Source of the DNA: a virus
Direction: 5' to 3' (one strand)
IMG/VR virus record: IMGVR_UViG_3300031653_000001
Span: 1 to 64,000 of that record
Length of the DNA stretch: 64,000 nt
The notes under the pieces were generated by a model. The model ran no database searches, had not been told where the DNA came from, and was given only the letters and a program-made list of their open reading frames with translations. Numbering within the stretch: position 1 is the first letter of the stretch; every line of letters begins with the position of its first letter. The position numbers were made by a program, and so were the translations under genes. Positions 57,691 to 64,000 of the stretch are shown piece after piece.

Positions 57691-57902
57691 TGTTTTTGTC
57701 TTTTTATTAAAGTTAAATTATTAACATCAATTTCAACAATATCAATATCATTTGAACCTAGAGAAACCAAATCAAGCTTGACAAAATAAGTAATTTTTGT
57801 ACTATTTGAATAGATGTGCTTTTTTACCACAATTCCTGTAAATTCTTTGTAAAAGCCATCTTTAATTTTGACAACATCTAAAAAGAAAAACTCTTGTTTC
57901 AT
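57687..57902 (-). CDS. Small beta-barrel-like protein, 71 aa
   Basis: A 71-residue product. FFFLDVVKIKDGFYKEFTGI followed by VVKKHI and VSLGSNDIDIVEIDVNNL has the look of a small KOW/SH3-like barrel (V.I.DG.Y.G..G.V). Overlaps both neighbours by ATGA. Possibly RNA- or ribosome-binding; not certain. Confidence 0.45.
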   Translation of the reverse strand: MKQEFFFLDVVKIKDGFYKEFTGIVVKKHIYSNSTKITYFVKLDLVSLGSNDIDIVEIDVNNLTLIKRQKQ

Positions 57903-58078
57903 TCTATAATGCCCCCTTTATCATTTAATTTATATATCTCGTATTGCCCATTCTTGATATACTTATAAATATATCTTTGCCCGCAATAACGACAAGAAAA
58001 TTCAGTTTCTCCAAACGTAGTTATTGTAAAACTTCTACCACAATTAGCACAGACTACGTATAATTTTATTGAACTCAT
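57899..58078 (-). CDS. Zinc-ribbon protein, 59 aa
   Basis: ATG 58078 chosen over a TTG at 58111. The product has VVCANCGRSFTITTFGETEF followed by CRYCGQR: a 59-residue zinc ribbon with two CxxC pairs. The end is polar (NGQYEIYKLNDKGG). Third zinc ribbon in the window. Confidence 0.6.
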   Translation of the reverse strand: MSSIKLYVVCANCGRSFTITTFGETEFSCRYCGQRYIYKYIKNGQYEIYKLNDKGGIIE

Positions 58079-58142
58079 CTTATTTATTCTCTGTAATCTA
58101 TCTACAACCAAAACACATGAGTTTTATACATTATAGTTTCTA

Positions 58143-58979
58143 TCATTTAACATCCTTTAAAAAATTTTTAATGGCTTTCAAACTTACAGTGGCTGTTTCT
58201 ATTATCATTCCTTTTTTATTCTTATCAATAAATGGATAATTCCAAAATGGAAAATCAATGACAGAAACAACTCCAACTAATTCGCCATTTCTATTTATGA
58301 GAGAGCCACCACTATTGCCAAAATACGCCTTTACAGAAACAATATATTTGCTATGTAAATCTTCCTCAAATTTACCATAAGTAATTATATCATCTAATAA
58401 ATGTGGGTTTCCGCAAATCCAAACCTCTTCTTTATATTTTGGTCGTTTTTTGGCAAGTTCTAGATATGGAATATCTATTTTTCTATTTATTATTTTTATT
58501 ATTGCCAAATCAACATCCCTATCTATTTTTAATATTTTTGTTTCTTTATGTTTTGTGTTATCATTAACACCAAAATCATTGACAATAACTGTTATTAAAT
58601 CTTTTTCGCTTTCAAATAAATGAGCACAGGTTAGAATATAACTTTCATTATTTATTTTGATGTGAGTTCCAGAACCAGTATGGCCTCTTGTTAAATTTGT
58701 AATTCTAACATTTGCTTGTGTAATTTTCTTAATATCCAAACCATTGTAATATTTTTCTATTTTTTCAATTCTTTTCTCAAAACTTTTTTGTGTTCTTATA
58801 CTTTGCTTTACTATATCAATTAATGTTTTTAAATACATTCTATTATTAGAGTTATATATTTCTATTATTGATTGTAGACTAGCAATTGTATTTGATGTTA
58901 TTTTGTTTGCAGTAACATTCAAAGAAACTAATACCCCGATAAGTACTACAAAAAAAGTCCTTGAAATTTTATCAGACAT
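58143..58979 (-). CDS. Membrane-anchored trypsin-like serine protease
   Basis: A 278-residue protein. One N-terminal hydrophobic segment (residues 8-24, TFFVVLIGVLVSLNVTA) serves as anchor or signal, then a helical region. From about 85 comes a chymotrypsin-fold protease of the DegP/S1 type: YILTCAHLFE (His120), RDVDLAIIKI (Asp157), YFGNSGGSLINRNGELVGVV (Ser223). No PDZ domain follows. SD AAAGGAG precedes the ATG, and an extended -10 promoter lies at 59006-59035. It would act outside the cytoplasm or at the membrane face. Possible targets are host envelope or defence proteins (inference). Confidence 0.8.
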   Translation of the reverse strand: MSDKISRTFFVVLIGVLVSLNVTANKITSNTIASLQSIIEIYNSNNRMYLKTLIDIVKQSIRTQKSFEKRIEKIEKYYNGLDIKKITQANVRITNLTRGHTGSGTHIKINNESYILTCAHLFESEKDLITVIVNDFGVNDNTKHKETKILKIDRDVDLAIIKIINRKIDIPYLELAKKRPKYKEEVWICGNPHLLDDIITYGKFEEDLHSKYIVSVKAYFGNSGGSLINRNGELVGVVSVIDFPFWNYPFIDKNKKGMIIETATVSLKAIKNFLKDVK

Positions 58980-59005
58980 TTTTACTCCTTTGTTTATCTA
59001 CTTCT

Positions 59006-59035
59006 ATTATAACATATTTTATCCTGCGAAATCCA
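59006..59035 (-). promoter_or_regulatory. Extended -10 promoter, leftward
   Basis: -10 TATAAT (59011-59006) preceded by TGT. -35-like TGGATT, 18-base spacer. GTGGATTTCGCAGG and AAAATATGTTATAAT match the 52366 promoter. Drives the protease gene at 58979. Confidence 0.7.
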
Positions 59036-59037
59036 CT

Positions 59038-59226
59038 TTAAATAGCTGTATTTGGACATATATTCACATTATTCTTTGTCTTTTTATTCAGAGCATGTAA
59101 TAAATTCAATACTATTGTTTTGCGACAATACAGGCTTCTTAAATGTTCTTGTCTTGCTACTACAGACTCCACATATTCTTTTTCACCAATTTTAAATTTT
59201 AACTCAATGGTTAACATTTCGTCCAT
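59038..59226 (-). CDS. Hypothetical protein, 62 aa
   Basis: ATG 59226 is selected because AGGAGA lies six bases upstream; the earlier in-frame start at 59265 is inside the polymerase gene. The product starts MDEMLTIELKFKIGEKEYVE and ends NICPNTAI. Small alpha/beta protein with no family I know. Confidence 0.5.
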   Translation of the reverse strand: MDEMLTIELKFKIGEKEYVESVVARQEHLRSLYCRKTIVLNLLHALNKKTKNNVNICPNTAI

Positions 59227-59242
59227 AATTATTCTCCTATGT

Positions 59243-60277
59243 TTAAAATAGGGTTTTTTGTTCACTCCAACCCATTACATCAAATATTTTTTTGGCGGTA
59301 TTATCAATATTGTTTTTAGTCATTTTATTCCAGTCAATTTTATCTCTATCAATCAAATGTTTTTTATCAATTGCAATTACACCACCATTTTTTAGATACA
59401 CCCAATAAAATAACTCACCAAATCTTTTCTTTAGCTTGCTATTGTGTAAAGCTCTAACAAAAATGGGAAGTTTCTTTTTAAATTTTTTATCTCCTCTTAT
59501 TAGAAACTCTTTATATTCTACATCTTTTAATTTCGCTGGAACCCCAATATCTAACAATGGGGCTGTTAAAAATCGCTCCTTTTCGCTACCAACCCATTTT
59601 TTTGTTTCTGAATAATTTATATCTTTAAATATTTTTTCTTTAATTAAAGTTTCCTGAAATTCTGCTTTAAATTTTGAGCTTGCCGCTGATTTCATTTCAA
59701 GCCCACGAACCTTATAAGTACCATCCGCATATTGTCCAATATAATGACAATTATCAACGTTAAGCATTTTAACAAAAGATCTATCAGATTCAAAAATATT
59801 ATCTTCTATAATTTTGCCATATTTTTCTTTAGCCCATTGTTTTGCCAATTTATTAAATTCATCAACCAAGTCTTTTTCTGCTTGATATGCAATGCCATCT
59901 GTATCAATAAAAACAACCTTAAATTCAATATGAGATTCTATATAATGAAGCATATCTCTAACTAAAAAAGTTATAGTTTTTGGTATTTTAATGTTATATA
60001 AACGAAATGTTTTGAACGCCATCACACCGAAGAGAGAATTATATATTGATTTTATGGATTTATATCTCATTGAAAGAGAGGGGTTTGTTTTCTTTTGTTC
60101 TTTAATATTGGCTTTGATTTTACCTATCTTGATTACCAATTTAGTTACAATACCTTCTCTTTGAGCAAAAGAAACCCCATCTATTTCAACTCCTTTTTTA
60201 TCTACATTCTCTGGAGTTAAGAAAAATAGATCAATCATTGTTGGGTATGCCGATACAATATCTGCAATATAAATCAT
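59243..60277 (-). CDS. Family B DNA polymerase, C-terminal half (palm, thumb)
   Basis: A 344-residue protein. It starts MIYIADIVSAYPTMI, so motif A (Asp6, ADIVSAYPTM) is at its N-terminus. RYKSIKSIYNSLFGVMAF is motif B (K...NSxxG) and VVFIDTDGIAY motif C (DTD, Asp125/Asp127). MLNVDNCHYIGQYADGTYKV, then RGLEMKSAASSKF, follow the later palm. It contains every polymerase catalytic motif but no exonuclease. The start overlaps the stop of the upstream half as ATGA (60274-60277). Confidence 0.85.
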   Translation of the reverse strand: MIYIADIVSAYPTMIDLFFLTPENVDKKGVEIDGVSFAQREGIVTKLVIKIGKIKANIKEQKKTNPSLSMRYKSIKSIYNSLFGVMAFKTFRLYNIKIPKTITFLVRDMLHYIESHIEFKVVFIDTDGIAYQAEKDLVDEFNKLAKQWAKEKYGKIIEDNIFESDRSFVKMLNVDNCHYIGQYADGTYKVRGLEMKSAASSKFKAEFQETLIKEKIFKDINYSETKKWVGSEKERFLTAPLLDIGVPAKLKDVEYKEFLIRGDKKFKKKLPIFVRALHNSKLKKRFGELFYWVYLKNGGVIAIDKKHLIDRDKIDWNKMTKNNIDNTAKKIFDVMGWSEQKTLF

Positions 60278-61308
60278 TTGTAATATCCTGGGTTACTGGT
60301 GCGATATGCACCTTTAAATGTTTCTTTTATTTCTTTACCCCTGTTTGGTAAAACTATTCTATCTTCTTTGGCTTGCCGTAATAGCATAATATCCATCATT
60401 CTACTATTATATAAAGTATTTCCCCAATCACATCTAACAAACCTTCTAATATCATCATAAAAATCTAACAAATGATGTTTTTGCTCAATTTTCGCCAAAT
60501 CTTCAATATCTTCAATATTGTGTAATTTTAAATCCTCATTCACAATACTAAAATCCTCTATAGGATGTTTTTTGCCAGTGCCAAATTCGTATTCTAAAAT
60601 ATAATCCAATTTATATGATTTGCGACCATGTGGAAATATCTTTTTATACATTTCCATATAATCCAAAATTGATACCCCCGAAGGAACAAACAATTTATTC
60701 TGAAAATAAACTGAATTTATTGGACTAATAAAAGAAGAAAAATAACTTCTAAAATATTCGTTCCAGCGATTACATAAATATTCCCAATCAAAATTAATAT
60801 TCCAGCCCACAATTAAATCAAAATCCTCTCGCTTTAGGTATAATGCTAAATTTAACAGTAATTCTTTTTCGTTTTTATAATTGGGCAAGAAAAAATTTAT
60901 TTTATTCTTGTCAAAAGAATTATAGACTGTAACACAACTTACAGGATATTTAGCCTCTCCGGGCTTAGGAAAATCTTTTGCTTTAACTTCTATGTCCAAA
61001 AATGAATATTTGAACTCTGTTTTTTCTATAGAGTTTATTTTGTCAATAAAATATCGATTCCTATACAAAATATCTGATTCCCAACTATTTTTACTCTTTT
61101 GCTTTTTAATAATATTTGGCTCACTAACAAATACCTGTCTAAATGTTTTATTGCCATAAATACCTTTTAATGTTCCATTATCTGAAGTTTCATAATAGTA
61201 AGGTAAAAAGTTATTGTCAATAGTATAGAATTTTTTGCGATTTTCTCGCTGAAATAAATATATTGTATGTGCTTTGTTTGCTAAATTTACAAGTTTCATT
61301 TTCCCCAA
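60274..61308 (-). CDS. Family B DNA polymerase, N-terminal half (exonuclease)
   Basis: A 344-residue protein with the PolB N-terminal and 3'-5' exonuclease domains: YSFLDIEVKA (Exo I, Asp105/Glu107), LIVGWNINFDWEYL (Exo II, Asp174), and HNIEDIEDLAKIE (Exo III region, with His in place of the usual Tyr). It stops at FKGAYRTSNPGYYK, precisely where an intact PolB would run into motif A. The two halves together (688 residues) match a normal small family B enzyme. No intein sequence is visible at the break. Confidence 0.8.
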   Translation of the reverse strand: MGKMKLVNLANKAHTIYLFQRENRKKFYTIDNNFLPYYYETSDNGTLKGIYGNKTFRQVFVSEPNIIKKQKSKNSWESDILYRNRYFIDKINSIEKTEFKYSFLDIEVKAKDFPKPGEAKYPVSCVTVYNSFDKNKINFFLPNYKNEKELLLNLALYLKREDFDLIVGWNINFDWEYLCNRWNEYFRSYFSSFISPINSVYFQNKLFVPSGVSILDYMEMYKKIFPHGRKSYKLDYILEYEFGTGKKHPIEDFSIVNEDLKLHNIEDIEDLAKIEQKHHLLDFYDDIRRFVRCDWGNTLYNSRMMDIMLLRQAKEDRIVLPNRGKEIKETFKGAYRTSNPGYYK

Positions 61309-61315
61309 AAATCAA

Positions 61316-61420
61316 ATTTAAGCCTATTTTAGCCTCATTAGCTAAAATACCACATCTACCCCCTAAACTATGCCCAAATCAGCTCGTATGGCGTTTAAAT
61401 GATATTGTAGAGACCTATCT
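61316..61420 (-). repeat. Dispersed element copy C
   Basis: Minus-strand copy: CTACAATA (61410-61403), a TTTAAACGCCATACGAGC block, then GCATAGTTTAGGGGGTAG and GGCTAAAATAGGCTTAAA. It lies just upstream of the polymerase gene (start 61308) and overlaps the stop of the small gene at 61415. It is the most diverged of the three copies. Confidence 0.65.
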
Positions 61421-61534
61421 AAATATTTTTCTCTTATTCCCTGATATATAATATATTAATGTGAGTAATAACGATATTCCTGTTGCTATTATTACTACTA
61501 TTATTAACAAAAAATTTTTTATTTTTTTGAACAT
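61415..61534 (-). CDS. Small membrane protein, 39 aa
   Basis: ATG 61534 lies just after the stop of the upstream gene. The 39-residue product (FKKIKNFLLIIVVIIATGIS, then LLLTLIYYIS) is one long hydrophobic helix with a basic end (GNKRKIFR). No SD is evident, so expression would rely on coupling. Its final codon merges into element copy C. Confidence 0.5.
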   Translation of the reverse strand: MFKKIKNFLLIIVVIIATGISLLLTLIYYISGNKRKIFR

Positions 61535-61535
61535 T

Positions 61536-61781
61536 TTAAATTTCATTTTCCATAGCAATTTGATATTTTTCCAAAAGAATTTCTTTTGATTCTTTTAATA
61601 TATTACCTGCTTTGGTTACAAAATCATCATAAGATTTTAGATTAGTTTTTATATACAAATAAACTATTAGGCTTGTAGTAGAGTCGATCAGAGAGTCTAA
61701 TGTCTCTCCTGCTCGGCGTGAATCACTACACCCCGAAGCGACCAAATTCATTAATTTATTATCAAATTCTTCTCTGCTCAT
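61536..61781 (-). CDS. Hypothetical protein, 81 aa
   Basis: An 81-residue product starting MSREEFDNKLMNLVASGCSD and continuing SLIDSTTSLIVYLYIKTNLK, helical. Good SD (AAGGGGGG before ATG 61781). Between the nucleotide-metabolism gene and a small membrane protein. No family recognised. Confidence 0.5.
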   Translation of the reverse strand: MSREEFDNKLMNLVASGCSDSRRAGETLDSLIDSTTSLIVYLYIKTNLKSYDDFVTKAGNILKESKEILLEKYQIAMENEI

Positions 61782-61792
61782 AAAAACCCCCC

Positions 61793-62158
61793 TTAATATT
61801 TTTTTCTTGTTTTATATTTTATTTTTAACAATTCATGAGCATAACCTTGAGCATTAAAAAATATTGCGCAAAGTAGCTCTATTTTAGTAAGTTTATGACC
61901 ATCATCTATATCAAATTTTTCATAACCTCTATGTAAAAGCCACAAATCTAAAACATGTCGTAATAAAGATTTCATATATGTGGCAAAACTCATTCCTTTT
62001 TGCCAATTATCCGAATCTCGTTTTTTTCCGTCTGCTTGGAATTGATGTTTAAGCATATACTCGCCAAATGCTTCAATAAATAGAGGGTTTATATACCCTT
62101 CATAATCTGGTTTATTTGTATCATCGTTCCTAGTCGCCCCCGATTTAAATGTCCTCAT
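61793..62158 (-). CDS. dATP/dGTP diphosphohydrolase N-terminal domain-like protein
   Basis: A 121-residue protein. GATRNDDTNKPDYEGYINPL, FGEYMLKHQFQADGKKRDSD, NWQKGMSFATYMKSLLRHVL and an end of type LCAIFFNAQGYAHELLK match the small phage family related to the MazZ-type dNTP diphosphohydrolase N-terminal domain (family recall). Helical, with His and Asp/Glu residues that could bind metal. Some relatives take part in 2-aminoadenine (Z) DNA synthesis. No PurZ or DatZ gene is seen here, so only a nucleotide-handling role is suggested. Confidence 0.65.
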   Translation of the reverse strand: MRTFKSGATRNDDTNKPDYEGYINPLFIEAFGEYMLKHQFQADGKKRDSDNWQKGMSFATYMKSLLRHVLDLWLLHRGYEKFDIDDGHKLTKIELLCAIFFNAQGYAHELLKIKYKTRKKY

Positions 62159-62169
62159 TCTTCCCCCTT

Positions 62170-62637
62170 TTAGATTTTGTAAGTTTTTCTTAATATATTT
62201 TTTAATTGGTTTGGTGTTTTTATTCTTGCGTAAGGATTTTTAACATCCCTATTATAGAGATAATCAATTAAAATAATACTACTATAATCATCAAACTTTG
62301 GATAATCTTCAATCACAAAAACGCTGTTGCGTATATAATTAATCTTTTCTTTAAATGTAGAGGTATAAATAACCTTAAAATTTTTAAAGTGTGTGTTTAG
62401 CCAAATATCTGTATATTTTCTCCAAAACATTAATTGACAAGATAAAAATGTTATATCAGGAATATTGTCTCTGATAGTAGTGTAATATTTTGTAACTGGA
62501 GCAATAGATAGTAATTCAGGATTCTTTTTTATAATTCCAAAAATAGGATTACCATCATCCCATGTTTTTGTAGTACCTGGAACATAGTACATTAAATCCC
62601 GCACTACCTCATCTATATCTACCAATAAATTATACAT
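62170..62637 (-). CDS. HAD-type 5'-deoxyribonucleotidase-like protein
   Basis: A 155-residue protein. YNLLVDIDEVVRDLMYYVPG carries the nucleophile DxD near the N-terminus. ITFLSCQLMFWRKYTDIWLN corresponds to the motif II region. VIYTSTFKEKINYIRNSVFV has the motif III Lys, and VIEDYPKFDD the last acidic pair. The order resembles 5'(3')-deoxyribonucleotidases. ATG 62637 is preferred over an in-frame GTG at 62646. Confidence 0.6.
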   Translation of the reverse strand: MYNLLVDIDEVVRDLMYYVPGTTKTWDDGNPIFGIIKKNPELLSIAPVTKYYTTIRDNIPDITFLSCQLMFWRKYTDIWLNTHFKNFKVIYTSTFKEKINYIRNSVFVIEDYPKFDDYSSIILIDYLYNRDVKNPYARIKTPNQLKNILRKTYKI

Positions 62638-62652
62638 TTTCAACACCCATTA

Positions 62653-63267
62653 TTATATTTTGTATTTTTCTTTTATGTGTTTAATACAATCATATATTTT
62701 ATAAAATGTTATTATTTCCCCTTTATTGGAAATTTGGTTGCCAAATAATAAAGATGAGTTACATTCTGTTTTAGTGGTATCTGGTAAAATCAAATATATT
62801 GGTATTCTGAATAAAAAAGCAATTACAATTTCAAATATTGTTCCTACTGTTTTTATATCTTTAGATATATAAACAATTATAAAATCTGATCTAACTACAG
62901 CTTCAAAATCACCCCAGGATTGTATTTCTTCTCTATAATTTCCATCTATATATTTCCTCATTCTTAAATTTTGAAGAACTTGAATTAAATCTGAATTTTG
63001 TTGAATCTCTCCTAACCAAATTTTCCACATCTCTATAAAAAACAAATCCCAATGTCCTGCTCGTTTTAAATTAGTTATGTATTCTACTGGCTCAATGGAT
63101 GATTTTCCTATTTTATATGATTCTTGCAAAACTGGATTATAAATTAATAAATCTTGCGAATTTAATTTTTCAGTTATTTCTGTACGCCAATCTTTCATTT
63201 CACTTTTAGAAGCCGATTCTATTGCACCTGCTAAATAACTTGTATATTTTACTCTTTTTCTATTCAT
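62653..63267 (-). CDS. Nucleoside 2-deoxyribosyltransferase-like protein
   Basis: A 204-residue protein. TSYLAGAIESASKSEMKDWR is the N-terminal signature (aGaI....). Later WGDFEAVVRSDFIIVYISKD and IKTVGTIFEIVIAFLFRIPI form the D..I.V......GT.fEi..A pattern of the NDT superfamily with the catalytic-Glu position. Likely exchanges or cleaves nucleoside bases in nucleotide salvage. Confidence 0.65.
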   Translation of the reverse strand: MNRKRVKYTSYLAGAIESASKSEMKDWRTEITEKLNSQDLLIYNPVLQESYKIGKSSIEPVEYITNLKRAGHWDLFFIEMWKIWLGEIQQNSDLIQVLQNLRMRKYIDGNYREEIQSWGDFEAVVRSDFIIVYISKDIKTVGTIFEIVIAFLFRIPIYLILPDTTKTECNSSLLFGNQISNKGEIITFYKIYDCIKHIKEKYKI

Positions 63268-63287
63268 TAAATATCCCAGTTAAATTT

Positions 63288-64000
63288 TTATTTTTTAAAC
63301 CAATTGCTTATAAATGCGATTTTTTCAGGAATCCCCCAGAAAATATCTCTTAAAATAAGTTTTATAACAACCATTTTTTGGCTATTGCCTTTATTCAAAT
63401 AAACTTTAAAAAGATAATGAAGAAAAGGAACTACAGAAATTTTTTCTATTTGTTCATATAAATCTTTCGGCTTTAAATAATCTATCTTCTTTACTAGCTC
63501 AAAAAAATTCAACTCTGAACCTATTGCCTCTTCAATACTAACACCAGAAACTATTTTAGAAATAGTAGATACCATTTTTCTTATATCTGGATAAAAAGAT
63601 TTTATTAATTGTGCTACATCTATTTCTGTTATATCTAATCCTTCTTTTTTTGCGATTGACAAGATTTTTTCTTCAATTTGTTCTTTTGGAGGATGTGAAA
63701 AATCTAACTCAACACATCTACTTCTAATTGGTTTTATTATTTTATTTTTGTTATTAGTAGTAAGAATATAATAGGCGTTTTTTAAAAATTTTCCCTCCAT
63801 TAAATCTTTTAATGCTTTTTGTGATGTTGATGTTAGCTGTTCTGCTTCTGACAACAACACTACCTTCTTATTGCCATTAAAACTATATGTTCTTATAAAA
63901 GGCTCTATGCTATCTCTTACAATATCTATACCCCTTTGAGACGAGGCGTTTAAACTCAAAGATTCGTGTTCTAATGTATTTGTAATTATATAGCTTAATG
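63288..64000 (-). CDS. RFC-like clamp loader subunit, N-terminus beyond window
   Basis: At least 237 residues, entering from the right edge. The visible frame begins around TNTLEHESLSLNASSQRGID, the ..LNAS..RGID.VR segment after Walker A in RFC small subunits. Next come VVLLSEAEQLTSTSQKALKD (Walker B with E in place of D, plus sensor region), YILTTNNKNKIIKPIRSRCV (sensor 1 and the SRC arginine finger), and a helical C-terminal domain. The clamp loader works with the family B polymerase nearby. Confidence 0.8.
   Translation of the reverse strand, partial: LSYIITNTLEHESLSLNASSQRGIDIVRDSIEPFIRTYSFNGNKKVVLLSEAEQLTSTSQKALKDLMEGKFLKNAYYILTTNNKNKIIKPIRSRCVELDFSHPPKEQIEEKILSIAKKEGLDITEIDVAQLIKSFYPDIRKMVSTISKIVSGVSIEEAIGSELNFFELVKKIDYLKPKDLYEQIEKISVVPFLHYLFKVYLNKGNSQKMVVIKLILRDIFWGIPEKIAFISNWFKK

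Noticed and set aside
1-64000. tRNA genes
   Set aside because: I looked for T-loop-like GTTCGAnTC or GTTCAAATC patterns with cloverleaf context and found no convincing case by eye.

Overview
The window is an internal piece of the genome of a tailed double-stranded DNA phage. The genes are densely packed, AT-rich, and often joined by ATGA or TAATG overlaps. The host looks bacterial. Shine-Dalgarno (SD) sequences of the AGGAGG type are common, several promoters match the sigma-70 consensus, one protein carries a lipobox, and TGA is a true stop codon in many coupled gene pairs. A long tape measure protein, head-tail connectors, a tail terminator and no recognisable sheath suggest a siphovirus-like particle with an HK97-type head. 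Both edges cut genes (a small ORF at 1-115 and a clamp-loader subunit at 63288-64000). I see no integrase, no clear repressor, no tRNA, no CRISPR array and no recognisable endolysin.

Layout. 1-2346: leftward small early-type genes from extended -10 promoters. 2347-2815: a divergent control region with a hairpin, four TTACTCTTG direct repeats and two strong, nearly leaderless promoters. 2816-7487: rightward accessory genes (HNH endonuclease, truncated AbiEi-like regulator under a perfect dyad operator, adenine methyltransferase, a tandem hexapeptide-repeat protein, zinc ribbons). 7487-21243: head genes (tail-tube-like protein, prohead protease with a candidate nested scaffold, major capsid) interleaved with a large glycan cassette: GT9, GT9-GT2 fusion, RmlA, RmlD-like, CmcI-type methyltransferase, HAD phosphatase, RmlB, GT-A, two more methyltransferases and a GT-B/GT2 fusion. 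21289-41787: connectors, tail tube machinery, tape measure, fibre and adhesion proteins (LamG, F5/8-C, Ala-heptad stalk, BppU-like), another glycosyltransferase and a baseplate hub. 41792-44089: large terminase interrupted by a mini-intein exactly in the Walker A loop.

44252-64000 is leftward: a DeoC aldolase module; portal and small-terminase genes, convergent with the large terminase; a sigma-region-2-like protein; recombination genes (RuvC-like, Cas4-like nuclease, RecA-like, Hjc-like); a metallophosphoesterase; an adenine methyltransferase; RNA ligase; M42 aminopeptidase; uridine-kinase-like protein; a membrane-anchored trypsin-like protease; a family B DNA polymerase split in two ORFs just before motif A; nucleotide-metabolism genes; and an RFC-like clamp loader.

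How it fits together. The right half is the replication, recombination and nucleotide-supply programme. The left half makes the particle. The embedded sugar genes probably build and methylate a 6-deoxyhexose-containing glycan, most simply for decorating the virion (inference from their position beside the capsid gene). Two cargo blocks end at an identical 32-bp repeat that starts with the stop codon of the last cargo gene. A separate ~105-bp element occurs three times, in intergenic control positions at 3.4, 45.5 and 61.4 kb. Together these repeats suggest how modules are inserted and expressed.
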